DNA of 19,398 bases from positions 1 through 19,398 of the forward strand of contig JBGAQU010000052.1 in NCBI GenBank assembly GCA_044220535.1, given 5' to 3'. The stretch's first letter is position 1. Each line of letters begins with the position of its first letter. Under the pieces are notes generated by a model. It saw nothing but the letters and a program-made list of their open reading frames with translations. It made no database searches and was not told where the DNA came from. Source of the DNA: JBDHTS01 sp044220535 (GTDB lineage: Bacteria; Pseudomonadota; Alphaproteobacteria; Micavibrionales; Micavibrionaceae). The position numbers and the translations under genes were made by a program. Of the stretch, positions 6,929-15,134 are shown one piece after another.

Positions 6929-9250
6929 TCAGAAGCGTGTGCCAAAGCTAAATCTGAAGGGCTGCGTTTCGTCGTAGTCCTTCTTGATGTAGGGGAATGC
7001 CAGATCGACACGGATGGGGCCAAGCGGTGAACGCCAGGATACACCCAGGCCGGCTGTGGCGCGGATAGCATTTTCATCCACGATATTGCCGACATTTGTA
7101 TCGTCGAGGTTCCATAGAGATCCGGCATCCGTGAAGGCATGTCCCTGCACGCCCAGTTCTTCCGGCAGACCGAGGGGGAAGGACAGTTCGGCCGAACCAC
7201 GGTAAAAATAATTACCGCCCAGTGCGTCATTGGTCAGCGTATCGCGCGGACCAATACCGGAGGTTTCAAAGCCGCGCAGGGATGTACCGCCGATAAAGAA
7301 ACGTTCATTGATCTGAACATTTTCATCGGAATAGCCGGTAATGGCACCGGTTTCACCAAGGACGTTAAAAACCCATTTGTCAGCGACAGGATAGAAATAG
7401 GAGCCACCCAGTTTACCCTGAACATATTTTGCATCCCCGCCAAGACCGGCCACTTCGGTGTTGAACCAACCGTAGAAACCATTGGTCGGGAACAGGACGC
7501 TGTCACGCGTGTCATACGTTATTTCCTGTGATACGGCAGATGTCAGGCGGCTGCCTTCCTGATCACGGATGTAACGGGATGCATCAACATCAACATTGCG
7601 GATCTCATTATCTTCAATCCGGTAGCGCAGTTTCTGACGCCATCTGTCGGAGAGCGGATATCCGAGATTGAAGCCGCCGCCAGTCTGACGCTGGTCGAAC
7701 GAACTTTCATCCTGCAGGTCGCGGGTGATGTGGAAAAGGTCAATACCTGCCGACAGGTCGCGATCCAGGAAATACGGTTCGGTGAAGGAGAAATCGAATT
7801 CCGTCCGTTTGCCCGCAATGGTGGTTGCAAGTAATACGTCCTGACCTTTGCCGAGGAAATTGCGTTCGCGCAGGCGCACATCTGCCAAAGGACCGTCGGA
7901 GGTCGAGAAGCCGGCGCCGAGAGAGAGTTCGCCTGTCGATTGTTCGGAAACATTAACGTCCAGAACGGTTTTATCGGGGGCACTACCCTGCTCCGGCTTT
8001 ACTTCCACTTTGTCAAAGTAGCCTAGATCTTTGATGGATTGTTCGGATTTCGCGACTTTTGTTTTGCTGTAGGGGTCGCCTTCGACCAATCCCATTTCGC
8101 GGCGAATAACCTTATCCATCGTACGGACGTTGCCGTGAATGTCGATACGTTCGACGAAGACGCGCGGCGTTTCGCTAATGTTGAAATTCAGGTCGATGGT
8201 ATGTGTATCCGCATGCCTTGTCGGTTCCGCCTGTACATTGACGAAAGCATATTGCAGGTCAGCAAGGGCGGCTGTCATTTTATCGCTGATGGCCTGGACA
8301 TCGTCAGCATTGTACCATTCGCCGGTTCTGACGGTGATATATTGTTTCAAGACATCCGCATTGAAGTTACGCAGGCCGGAATGTATGGACAGCGTACCGA
8401 CTTTATAACGCTCGCCTTCATCCACGGTCATCGTCACGAAGAACTGATCCTGTTCGCGAGACAGTTCGGCGTTGGCGGAAACAACGCGGAAATCCGCGTA
8501 GCCTTGCGACAGATAAAAACGGCGAAGCAGTTCCTGGTCATAGGCCAGACGGTCTGGATCATAGCGATCGTCGCTGCTGAGGAAGCGGTACCAGCGTTCT
8601 TCTTTGGTGCTTACGACGCTGCGCAGTTTATCATCGTCATAATGTTTGTTGCCGACGAAGTCGATGGTTTCAACCTTGGTCACCGTGCCTTCGTTGATTT
8701 CAAACACGAGATTGACGCGGTTCTGGTCCAGGTTAATAATTTTGGGTTCGATCTTGACAGAAAAGCGACCTTGGCGTTGATACAGCTGGTACAGGCGATT
8801 GACGTCGGCCTGGACCTGGTTGCGGGTGAACACCTGGCGTTCGCGCAGCTGGATTTCGGCCTTTAATTGATCATCGTCGATCTTCTGGTTGCCTTCGAAG
8901 GCAATTTCATTGATGACGGGGTTTTCGGTGACTTTCACTTCAAGCGTGGAGCCCTTCTGCAGCAGGACCACATCGGCGAACAGGCCGGTCGCGAACAGGC
9001 TTTTCAGGGCGCGGTCCAGGTTTTCCTGCGTCATCGCGTCACCGACTTTAACGTCGAGGTAGCTGAGAACCGTAGAAGGTTCGACCCGCTGGGTGCCGGA
9101 TACCCGAATCTCTTGTATGGGTTTGCCTGAGGCACCGTAAACCTGCTGGTCTTCCGCCCTTGCCGTGTGAGGCATGGATAAGGCGCAGAAGACGGCCAGA
9201 AATGCGAAAGAGAGCACCCGGAATAAGCGGGTTGAGGAATATGTGTTCAT
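6929..9250 (-). CDS. bamA: Outer membrane protein assembly factor BamA
   Basis: BamA is the Omp85 beta-barrel core of the BAM complex, which inserts barrel proteins into the outer membrane. The 773-aa precursor has a signal peptide with probable cleavage after HTARA (residue 32). POTRA domains fill roughly residues 40-435, beginning with IQEIRVSGTQRVEPSTVLSY. The barrel runs from about 440 to the end. The conserved loop-6 RGF motif is present (TSLRGFETSGIGPRD). The protein ends in a C-terminal Phe (FRFSFGTRF), as expected of a beta-signal. It is full length. The gene lies 49 bp after rseP, which acts in sensing envelope stress, and 50 bp before skp. Confidence 0.98.
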   Translation of the reverse strand: MNTYSSTRLFRVLSFAFLAVFCALSMPHTARAEDQQVYGASGKPIQEIRVSGTQRVEPSTVLSYLDVKVGDAMTQENLDRALKSLFATGLFADVVLLQKGSTLEVKVTENPVINEIAFEGNQKIDDDQLKAEIQLRERQVFTRNQVQADVNRLYQLYQRQGRFSVKIEPKIINLDQNRVNLVFEINEGTVTKVETIDFVGNKHYDDDKLRSVVSTKEERWYRFLSSDDRYDPDRLAYDQELLRRFYLSQGYADFRVVSANAELSREQDQFFVTMTVDEGERYKVGTLSIHSGLRNFNADVLKQYITVRTGEWYNADDVQAISDKMTAALADLQYAFVNVQAEPTRHADTHTIDLNFNISETPRVFVERIDIHGNVRTMDKVIRREMGLVEGDPYSKTKVAKSEQSIKDLGYFDKVEVKPEQGSAPDKTVLDVNVSEQSTGELSLGAGFSTSDGPLADVRLRERNFLGKGQDVLLATTIAGKRTEFDFSFTEPYFLDRDLSAGIDLFHITRDLQDESSFDQRQTGGGFNLGYPLSDRWRQKLRYRIEDNEIRNVDVDASRYIRDQEGSRLTSAVSQEITYDTRDSVLFPTNGFYGWFNTEVAGLGGDAKYVQGKLGGSYFYPVADKWVFNVLGETGAITGYSDENVQINERFFIGGTSLRGFETSGIGPRDTLTNDALGGNYFYRGSAELSFPLGLPEELGVQGHAFTDAGSLWNLDDTNVGNIVDENAIRATAGLGVSWRSPLGPIRVDLAFPYIKKDYDETQPFRFSFGTRF

Positions 9251-9281
9251 ACCGGGTCCGGATCCTGTTTCAAGTCGTGCA

Positions 9282-9311
9282 GTTATAAACCAGAAAGTTT
9301 CAAAGAATCAA
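9282..9311 (-). promoter_or_regulatory. Candidate internal promoter upstream of bamA
   Basis: On the minus strand, TTGATT (9311-9306) and TATAAC (9287-9282; 5 of 6 to TATAAT) are separated by 18 bases. The -35 lies inside the last codons of rseP, and the -10 is about 31 bases ahead of the bamA ATG. It could give the bamA-skp-lpx part of the cluster its own transcription. No clear sigma-E type element was seen. By-eye match only. Confidence 0.3.
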
Positions 9312-10652
9312 CTGCATGATATCGTTCAGGTTCGCAAATACCATGATTCCGATGAGAAACGCCAGCCCCATCCTGAAAGCGTATTCCTGTGTTTTTTCAG
9401 CGATTGGCGAGCCTTTCAGGGCTTCCAGCGTGTAAAAAACCAGGTGTCCGCCATCCAGCATTGGGATGGGGAAAAGATTGACGAGGCCTAAATTTATGGA
9501 AAGAAGAGCGGTAAATGTGACCAAAGCGATTATCCCCGATTTGGCCATGTCACCCGCAATCGCACCGATCCGTATGATGCCGCCCAGTTCCGTGGCGCTG
9601 CGCGTGCCCACGATCATCTGGCCGATGGATTTCAGGGTGCCGACCGAAATATTGATCGTTTCGTTCACCGATGCGAACAAGGCTTCCAGAGGCTTATAAC
9701 GGACAAAGAGTTCGCTGCCGGTGGCGGCAAGAATGAGTGAATTGTATTCGGGACTTTCAGGGTTATTCAGGTTTTCATTCTGCTCTTTAATGGGGCGGAC
9801 GGTTAAATTCCGCACGTCCTTACCTTCGGAAAGCTGGATGCGGAAGGTCTTATCCATCAATTCCTTCAGGCGGTCACGGGTTTCATCCGCGTTAGCGTAG
9901 GATTTGCCCTCAATGCCCTTGATGCTTTTGATGTCGATGCCGTTACCAGGGCTAACCACGCCCAGAAGTCCGGTTGTGTGTTTGAAGCCAAAACGGTCTT
10001 CATCTTCCTGACGGTCCGGCGTGGCGTTCAGTTTCAGGATTTCATCGCCGCGCTTCACGGTGATTACACGCGGTTTATCGAGTTCCACCAAAACCTCGCG
10101 ACGGATGTCTTCAAACCTGTGGATTTTCTTGCCGTCGATGTCAAGAATCACGTCGTGAGGCAGAAAACCTGCTTTATCAGCCGCGCTGTTTTCAATAATT
10201 GCGGCACTAACGGCAGGTGTGACGGGCTGGCCAACCGTGCCGTAGAGGATGGCGAGAACGATGATCGCGAATATGAAGTTGATGGCCGGGCCTGCGAAAA
10301 CGATGGCTGCGCGTTTGCCGACCGACTGGTGGTAAAAGGCCACTTTCTTTTCATCATGGCTCATGACTTCGGTGTGGCCGGCACTGGCGGGGTCGGTGTC
10401 ACCGAACATTTTGACGTAGCCGCCCAAGGGGATCAGGGAAAATTTCCAGCGCGTGCTGTTTTTGTCCGTCCAGCCAAACAGTTCGGGGCCAAAGCCGATG
10501 GAAAAGCTGTCGATTTTCACGCCGCAACGGCGGGCGACATAGTAATGGCCGAATTCATGAACAAAGACCAGGATGCTCAAGACAATGACGAACGCGCCGC
10601 CATACATCCAGAAGTTCTGCGCGATTAATCCCAGGAAGTCGGAAATGGACAT
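9300..10652 (-). CDS. rseP: Inner-membrane site-2 zinc metalloprotease (RseP/MmpA family)
   Basis: This M50 protease cleaves transmembrane segments of regulators such as anti-sigma factors and also clears signal peptides. The 450-aa product has a first membrane segment carrying the zinc motif HEFGH (residues 32-36), a second membrane segment at about 115-138, a PDZ domain at about 145-215 (SAADKAGFLPHDVILDIDG), and late membrane segments with the third metal ligand in NLFPIPMLDGGHL (392-404, LDG 399-401). Residues 225-320 may be a degenerate second PDZ: its core motif is not obvious to me. Only 2 bp separate it from the dxr stop, implying coupling. The start is a clear ATG. Confidence 0.96.
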   Translation of the reverse strand: MSISDFLGLIAQNFWMYGGAFVIVLSILVFVHEFGHYYVARRCGVKIDSFSIGFGPELFGWTDKNSTRWKFSLIPLGGYVKMFGDTDPASAGHTEVMSHDEKKVAFYHQSVGKRAAIVFAGPAINFIFAIIVLAILYGTVGQPVTPAVSAAIIENSAADKAGFLPHDVILDIDGKKIHRFEDIRREVLVELDKPRVITVKRGDEILKLNATPDRQEDEDRFGFKHTTGLLGVVSPGNGIDIKSIKGIEGKSYANADETRDRLKELMDKTFRIQLSEGKDVRNLTVRPIKEQNENLNNPESPEYNSLILAATGSELFVRYKPLEALFASVNETINISVGTLKSIGQMIVGTRSATELGGIIRIGAIAGDMAKSGIIALVTFTALLSINLGLVNLFPIPMLDGGHLVFYTLEALKGSPIAEKTQEYAFRMGLAFLIGIMVFANLNDIMQLIL

Positions 10653-10654
10653 GG

Positions 10655-11824
10655 TCAGCCAGCCTTTTTGGTAGAATTTTTATCGATATAGGTTTTTGCA
10701 ATCGTCCGGACAGTCTGGTCGATTGCGAGGATTTCCTCAAGGGTCGAAGGCATATTTTTTTTCATAGTGGACAGGGCGGTCTCAACTGTCTCCATGATGC
10801 CCGGGAACGACAGGCGGCCCTGCAGGAAGGCTTCCACAGCCACTTCATTGGCGGCGTTGAGGCCGATACAGGCGGTATCTCCTTCCCGCAGGCAGTCATA
10901 GGCCAGCTTTATGGCGGGGAAGCGTTCGAAGTCTGGCGGAAAAAACTGAAGCGTAGAAAGCGAAGCGGCGTCCAGCCGCCTGCCTGGCGTCGCAATTCTG
11001 TCCGGCCAGCCCAGCGCATAGGCGATAGGGGTCCGCATATCCGGCGCGCCCAACTGGGCGAGCATGGAGCCGTCGTTATATTCGACCATGGAATGGATGA
11101 TGGATTGCGGGTGGATCAGGATATCGATCTTATCGGGCGGCATGCCGAACAGGCGCTGTGCCTCGATCACCTCCAGCCCCTTGTTCATCATGGTGGCGCT
11201 GTCGACTGAGATTTTCGCGCCCATGGACCAGTTGGGATGGGACACGGCCTGTTCGGGCGTGGCGGCGCGCATTTGTTCCGTTGTCCAGGTGCGGAACGGG
11301 CCTCCGGAGGCGGTGAGGATGATGCGTTCGATACCTGCGCGGTTATTGGCGTCGAAGACCTGGAAGATGGCGTTGTGTTCGCTGTCCACGGGCAGCAGGG
11401 TCGTGCCGTGTTTTTTAACGGCGGCCATAACCAGGGATCCGGCGGCAACCAATGGTTCTTTATTGGCGATGGCGACGCAACGCCCCTGCTCCACCGCTTT
11501 CAGTACCGGCAACAGGCCCGCCATGCCGACAATGGCGGCCATGACGATGTCTGCGGGCATGGCTGCCGCATCTTCAACGGCTTTTGTTCCTGCGGCGGTT
11601 TTGATGCCGGTGCCGGATAAAGCATGTTTCAGCGCGGGATATGCGGATTCATCCGCAACGACGGCCAGTTTTGCTTTCAGTTTAATCGCGAGGGCGGCGA
11701 GGTCTTCGGCTTTTGTGGACGCGGTGACGGCCTGGACGTCGAAGCGGTCCGGATGTGCCAGAATGACATCCGCCGTGCTGCGCCCGACCGAACCGGTGGC
11801 GCCAAGGATGCTGACGGTTTTCAC
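10655..11824 (-). CDS. dxr: 1-deoxy-D-xylulose 5-phosphate reductoisomerase
   Basis: Dxr converts DXP to 2-C-methyl-D-erythritol 4-phosphate with NADPH, the committed step of the MEP isoprenoid pathway. That pathway supplies the substrate of UppS upstream. The 389-aa protein has the Rossmann motif GATGSVGRST (8-17), the metal-binding PVDSEHNAI block with Asp147 and Glu149, the flexible-loop HPNWSMG stretch (196-202) and MMNKGLEVIEA with Glu218 (E. coli Glu231). NKEPLV has Pro where Ser or Ala is more usual. The start codon is GTG at 11824, overlapping the cdsA stop in GTGA, so translation is probably coupled. Confidence 0.98.
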   Translation of the reverse strand: MKTVSILGATGSVGRSTADVILAHPDRFDVQAVTASTKAEDLAALAIKLKAKLAVVADESAYPALKHALSGTGIKTAAGTKAVEDAAAMPADIVMAAIVGMAGLLPVLKAVEQGRCVAIANKEPLVAAGSLVMAAVKKHGTTLLPVDSEHNAIFQVFDANNRAGIERIILTASGGPFRTWTTEQMRAATPEQAVSHPNWSMGAKISVDSATMMNKGLEVIEAQRLFGMPPDKIDILIHPQSIIHSMVEYNDGSMLAQLGAPDMRTPIAYALGWPDRIATPGRRLDAASLSTLQFFPPDFERFPAIKLAYDCLREGDTACIGLNAANEVAVEAFLQGRLSFPGIMETVETALSTMKKNMPSTLEEILAIDQTVRTIAKTYIDKNSTKKAG

Positions 11825-12534
11825 CAGAAGAACATTCCTGCAATGGTGAGAACTAAGAATACGGGCGATGCCAGCAGCATGGAGTCAATACGGTCCAGCA
11901 GGCCGCCATGGCCGGGGATCAGGCAGCCCGAATCCTTCAGACCCGCGCGGCGTTTGAATTTGGACATCAGCAGGTCGCCGTATTGGCCGACTGCGCCCAC
12001 GATCATTCCGGTGATCAGGATTTTTACGATGCCGATCATGCTGTCAGGTCGAAGGACGGGGATATATTGATCGTCAAAAAATGTTGAGACAAACATGATT
12101 GCCAGCAGGCCTAAAGCGCAAAACACCATGGATCCAAAGAACCCGGCCCAGGTTTTTTTCGGGCTGATATTCGGGGCGAATTTGGGGCCGCCGAAGATTT
12201 TGCCTGTGAGGTACGCGCCGCTATCCCCCGCCCACAGACAGACCGCGAAGCCGAGCGCGGGCCATGGATTACCGCCGAGGCCTTCGCGCAGAAACCAGTA
12301 AGCGCAATAACATGTGCTCATATAGAAAAAACCGGCGATCCAGAAAAATACAGGATGCGGCGCGGGCCTGACCATGCAGTGCCATTCTTTCATGGCAACG
12401 ATAAAGGACAAAGTCAGCAGGATTTTAAAAGGCATATCGCCATAAAAAATAATCGCGATCACCAGCGGCGCAAGAATTAGCGCGGACAGGAAGCGCAGCG
12501 TCAGACCGGAAGCTGGCTTGTGTCCCTCGTCCAC
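11821..12534 (-). CDS. cdsA: Phosphatidate cytidylyltransferase (CDP-diacylglycerol synthase)
   Basis: CdsA makes CDP-diacylglycerol from phosphatidate and CTP at the inner membrane, the branch-point precursor of phospholipids. The 237-aa product is a polytopic membrane protein with several hydrophobic segments. It carries the family signature near its C-terminus: SKFKRRAGLKDSG followed by CLIPGHGGLLDRID (residues 191-217). It starts with GTG (12534), a single base after the uppS stop, and ends overlapping dxr. Because it is so close to uppS, its translation may depend on ribosomes finishing uppS, which matters given the uppS frameshift. Confidence 0.96.
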   Translation of the reverse strand: MDEGHKPASGLTLRFLSALILAPLVIAIIFYGDMPFKILLTLSFIVAMKEWHCMVRPAPHPVFFWIAGFFYMSTCYCAYWFLREGLGGNPWPALGFAVCLWAGDSGAYLTGKIFGGPKFAPNISPKKTWAGFFGSMVFCALGLLAIMFVSTFFDDQYIPVLRPDSMIGIVKILITGMIVGAVGQYGDLLMSKFKRRAGLKDSGCLIPGHGGLLDRIDSMLLASPVFLVLTIAGMFFW

Positions 12535-12535
12535 A

Positions 12536-13290
12536 TTACCTCGCGCTGTTTACGGCGCCGAAGCGCCGGTCGCGTCTGGAAAATTCCTTGATGGCGGATT
12601 CAAGTTCTGATTTTGAGAAATCCGGCCACAGCACATCGGTGAAGACGAATTCAGTATAGGCGCACTGCCACAGCAGGAAATTGCTGATGCGTTGCTCGCC
12701 GCTGGTGCGGATCAGGATATCGGGGTCGGGAATGCCGTCCGTCATCAGATAGCTTGGCAGGTATTCTTCCGCCGCTTTTATATCGGGCTCAATTCCGCGT
12801 TCGGCGCAGAGTTTTGCCCATTGGCTGGCCGCATGCAGCAGTTCATGACGCCCACCGTAATTCAGGGCGATGGTGACGGTGATCGCCGTGTTGTCTTTGG
12901 TCAGGGTTTCAGCCTGTTCGATCAGTTCGACGATATCGCGTTCCAGTTCGACGCGGCTGCCGATGACGCGGAGGCGGATGTTGCTTCTGTGCAGATCTGC
13001 GGTTTCGGCACGCAGGTAAATGCGGAGAAGGCGCATCAATTCCTGGATTTCATCCGCAGGGCGATTCCAGTTTTCGGAGGAAAAGCCGAATAGGGTCAGG
13101 AAAGGGATTTTAAGTTCGACGGCAGCTTTTACAGTTCGTTTTAGTGCTTCGGCACCCTGCTTGTGACCAAATGTTCGTGGCAGGCCGCGTTGTGACCAAA
13201 TGTTCGTGGCAGGCCGCGCGCGTTGGCCCAACGTCCGTTGCCGTCCATGATGATCGCAATATGTTTTGGCGTTGATATATCGGACGTCAT
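12536..13290 (-). pseudogene. uppS: Undecaprenyl diphosphate synthase, frameshifted by a 29-bp tandem duplication
   Basis: UppS makes C55 undecaprenyl diphosphate, the lipid carrier for peptidoglycan and other glycans, and is normally essential. From the ATG at 13290 the frame begins perfectly: MTSDISTPKHIAIIMDGNGR, then WANARGLPRTFGH, with catalytic Asp16 (E. coli Asp26). At 13161-13218 a 29-bp segment is present twice. Because 29 is not a multiple of 3, the frame is lost and stops at TAA 13143-13141 after 49 codons. Removing one copy restores a 241-aa protein of normal length, with RGLPRTFGHKQGAE through GGRHELLHA, DILIRTSGEQRISNFLLWQ and WPDFS. A frame from a TTG at 13303 joins the C-terminal part but reads the catalytic segment out of frame. 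This is either a sequence or assembly error or a real mutation. Confidence 0.93.
13161..13218. repeat. Perfect 29-bp tandem direct duplication within uppS
   Basis: The unit at 13161-13189, starting TTGTGACCAAATG and ending AGGCCGCG, is repeated without a mismatch at 13190-13218. It covers codons for ARGLPRTFGH of UppS. The flanking bases do not extend the repeat on either side, so it is an exact two-copy duplication. It explains the frameshift in uppS. Confidence 0.97.
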
Positions 13291-13334
13291 TTCTATTGCT
13301 CAACTTTACTCATTAACAGCAACTAACAGAGGAT

Positions 13335-13889
13335 CTAAACAGTCATAATGTCTTTTTCTTTTTCGGCCAGCAGCGTATCGATTTTTTTGATGTATTCATC
13401 GGTCAGCTTTTGCACTTCATCGGTCAGGCGTTTTTGATCGTCTTCTGTGATGGCGCCGTCTTTTTGGTCCTTTTTCACCATGTCCATGCCGTCGCGACGG
13501 ATGTTGCGGATGGCGATGCGGGCGTTTTCGGCGTATTTACCGGCGACCTTGGTCAGTTCCTTGCGGCGTTCTTCGGTCAGTTCAGGGACGGGCACGCGGA
13601 TCATGGATGCTTCGGCCATCGGGTTCAAGCCGAGACCTGCATCGCGAATGGCTTTTTCGACGGATTTTGTGATGCTGGCGTCCCACACCTGGACGTTGAT
13701 CATGCGCGATTCAGGCACGGTGACCGAACCGCACTGGTTAATGGGCATACGGCTGCCATAAGCTTCGACCACGACGTGTTCAAGCATATGCGCGGAAGCA
13801 CGACCGGTACGCAAGCCGGTGAATTCGTTTTTTGCGGCATCGAACGCGCCGTCCATGCGTTTTTTTACATCTTCTTTTTTATAGGGCAT
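13335..13889 (-). CDS. frr: Ribosome recycling factor
   Basis: RRF splits post-termination ribosomes together with EF-G, in the cytoplasm. The 184-aa product matches the usual length of about 185. It has the family's N-terminal helix (KKRMDGAFDAAKNEFTGLRT), the GRASAHMLEHVVVEAYG domain II entry, the ITKSVEKAIRDAGLGLNP block, PELTEERRKEL and the conserved basic stretch ARIAIRNIRRDGMD. The long C-terminal helix returns to complete the three-helix bundle. It starts 13 bp after pyrH and ends 44 bp before the uppS ATG. Confidence 0.98.
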   Translation of the reverse strand: MPYKKEDVKKRMDGAFDAAKNEFTGLRTGRASAHMLEHVVVEAYGSRMPINQCGSVTVPESRMINVQVWDASITKSVEKAIRDAGLGLNPMAEASMIRVPVPELTEERRKELTKVAGKYAENARIAIRNIRRDGMDMVKKDQKDGAITEDDQKRLTDEVQKLTDEYIKKIDTLLAEKEKDIMTV

Positions 13890-13902
13890 GACGAAATCCT
13901 TT

Positions 13903-14670
13903 TTAGCTGGCTTTATCTGAAACGATCGTATGGCGACCGGTGCCTTTCAGGACATTGGCAAAATTACCTTCCTGGCGGACGTTGAACACGATAATCGGAA
14001 TTTTGTTTTCGCGGGCCAGGGAAATGGCGGTTGCATCCATGACGCGCAGGTCTTTGGTCAAAACATCAAGGTAGGTTATGTGGGGGTAATGGACGGCTTT
14101 CGGGTCTTTATTTGGATCGGCTGTATAGACACCATCAACTTTCGTTCCCTTCATCAGCGCATCACAGTTCATTTCCGTGGCGCGGAGCGCGGCGGGCGTA
14201 TCTGTGGTGAAATACGGATTGCCGCTGCCTGCCGCGAAGATCACGACGCGGCCTTTTTCCATGTGACGCAGTGCGCGGCGGCGGACGAAGGGTTCGCAAA
14301 CGGTTTGCATGGGGATGGCTGATTGAACGCGAGTCTGGATGCCAATTTTTTCCAGCGCCGACTGAAGTGCCAACGCATTCATAACGGTCCCTAGCATACC
14401 AATATAGTCGGCGGTTACTCGTTCCATGCCGTTGGATGCTCCTGAGACACCACGGAAGATGTTGCCTGCGCCGACAACGACACAAACCTCTACACCGATA
14501 TCAACTGCTTCCTTAATATCCCGCGCGATGCGATCCAGTGTGGCGGGATCAATACCGTATTCTCTGTCGCCCATCAGCACTTCGCCGGACATTTTCAGCA
14601 GGACGCGCTTATATTTGAGTGCTGGTTTCAACATGGGGGTATCAGATTTCCTTAGCGGAACAGTTGACAT
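13903..14670 (-). CDS. pyrH: UMP kinase
   Basis: PyrH phosphorylates UMP to UDP with ATP. It is a hexameric, allosterically regulated enzyme of the amino-acid-kinase fold. Motifs: LLKMSGE (24-30), VVGAGNIFRG (65-74), DYIGMLGTVMNALALQSALE (88-107), TTDTPAALRATEM (155-167) and VDGVYTADPNKDP (178-190). The ATG at 14670 gives 255 aa. An internal ATG at codon 13 (MLKPALKYKRVLLK) would give a length closer to the usual 235-245 aa, and AAGGAA lies about 13 nt upstream of it, so the start is uncertain. It normally follows tsf directly; here a 104-aa ORF lies between. Confidence 0.97.
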   Translation of the reverse strand: MSTVPLRKSDTPMLKPALKYKRVLLKMSGEVLMGDREYGIDPATLDRIARDIKEAVDIGVEVCVVVGAGNIFRGVSGASNGMERVTADYIGMLGTVMNALALQSALEKIGIQTRVQSAIPMQTVCEPFVRRRALRHMEKGRVVIFAAGSGNPYFTTDTPAALRATEMNCDALMKGTKVDGVYTADPNKDPKAVHYPHITYLDVLTKDLRVMDATAISLARENKIPIIVFNVRQEGNFANVLKGTGRHTIVSDKAS

Positions 14671-14705
14671 GATTAAGTCTTTCTTTGTCCGGGTTCAATG
14701 TACTG

Positions 14706-14734
14706 ACAGCCGCGCAGCAAAGCAACGCGGCTGT
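14706..14734. other. Strong 9-bp hairpin between the 104-aa ORF and pyrH
   Basis: ACAGCCGCG (14706-14714) and CGCGGCTGT (14726-14734) pair perfectly around an 11-nt loop. On the plus strand it is followed by TTTGGTTTTTGGCATTTTTT, so it resembles a terminator for plus-strand (antisense) transcription. On the minus strand it has no T-tract and would sit in the 5' leader of pyrH. It could block antisense transcripts or act as a leader structure; I cannot decide. Confidence 0.5.
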
Positions 14735-14750
14735 TTGGTTTTTGGCATTT

Positions 14751-14778
14751 TTTACAGTGCCTGTGCTTATACGTTCAA
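14751..14778 (-). promoter_or_regulatory. Candidate promoter for pyrH
   Basis: On the minus strand, TTGAAC (14778-14773) and TGTAAA (14756-14751) are 16 bases apart, each 4 of 6 to consensus. It overlaps the last codons of the 104-aa ORF and would place the 14706-14734 hairpin in the pyrH leader. Weak evidence. It makes sense only as one way to restart transcription below the tsf terminator. Confidence 0.2.
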
Positions 14779-15081
14779 CGCAGGCAGGCCAATTATGCGC
14801 TCGAATATCGAAACCTCAGAAAGCGCGGCAGCCAGTTCTTTTTTGGTGGTTTCATGTCCCGTAGTAACATTCGGATTGCAGGCAAAAGCCACAAGACGGG
14901 AATTGGCGGCTTTTTTGCCTTGAGCATTCCAGGTCACAACATTAAAACCCTGTGACATCGCGGCTCTCTCTATGGAACGGTGCCATTCCAAAATCTCTGC
15001 AGTCGTAGGATTACGTGTAACCGTTTGACCGTCGACCCTTAGTTTGACCTTATTATCGAATTCAATTTTAAAAACAGACAT
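14767..15081 (-). CDS. Unrecognised 104-aa protein inserted between tsf and pyrH
   Basis: I do not recognise this family. I start at ATG 15081 (MSVFKIEFDNKVKLRVDGQT), which has AGAAAGG six bases upstream; an upstream start at 15129 would overlap the terminator region. The product is soluble: no signal peptide or membrane segment is seen. The first 20 residues alternate polar and hydrophobic, suggesting beta strands. The middle has WHRSIERAAMSQGFNVVTWN, with His, Trp and Arg, and the end has a helix ELAAALSEVSIFERIIGL. Gene order here is normally tsf-pyrH, so this is an insertion into a conserved cluster. The Shine-Dalgarno sequence, clean frame and following hairpin support a real gene. No function can be assigned. 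Confidence 0.65.
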   Translation of the reverse strand: MSVFKIEFDNKVKLRVDGQTVTRNPTTAEILEWHRSIERAAMSQGFNVVTWNAQGKKAANSRLVAFACNPNVTTGHETTKKELAAALSEVSIFERIIGLPALNV

Positions 15082-15105
15082 GTCAGACCTTTCTTTGATA
15101 AGGGT

Positions 15106-15134
15106 TATGTAATCAGTTGCGCCTGCCAAGTCAA
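15106..15134 (-). promoter_or_regulatory. Candidate promoter just below the tsf terminator
   Basis: On the minus strand, TTGACT (15134-15129; 5 of 6 to TTGACA) overlaps the tsf stop codon. After 17 bases comes TACATA (15111-15106; only 3 of 6 to TATAAT). Its position immediately after the terminator and ahead of the 104-aa ORF is suggestive, but the -10 is poor. Confidence 0.25.

Noticed and set aside
8039..8866. 275-aa plus-strand frame opposite bamA
   Set aside because: It lies wholly within an intact bamA and has no start-site context or family motifs.
13161..13218. CRISPR-like direct repeat
   Set aside because: There are only two copies, directly abutting with no spacer, inside a coding gene; it is a tandem duplication.
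12536..13303. Intact 255-aa UppS starting at TTG 13303
   Set aside because: Its first 38 or so residues are the true N-terminus read in the wrong frame, and it lacks the MDGNGRW catalytic segment that is present in the next frame.
13410..13985. 191-aa plus-strand frame across frr and the end of pyrH
   Set aside because: It is antisense to two intact essential genes; it is rich in Phe, His and Asp, as expected of a reverse-strand shadow.
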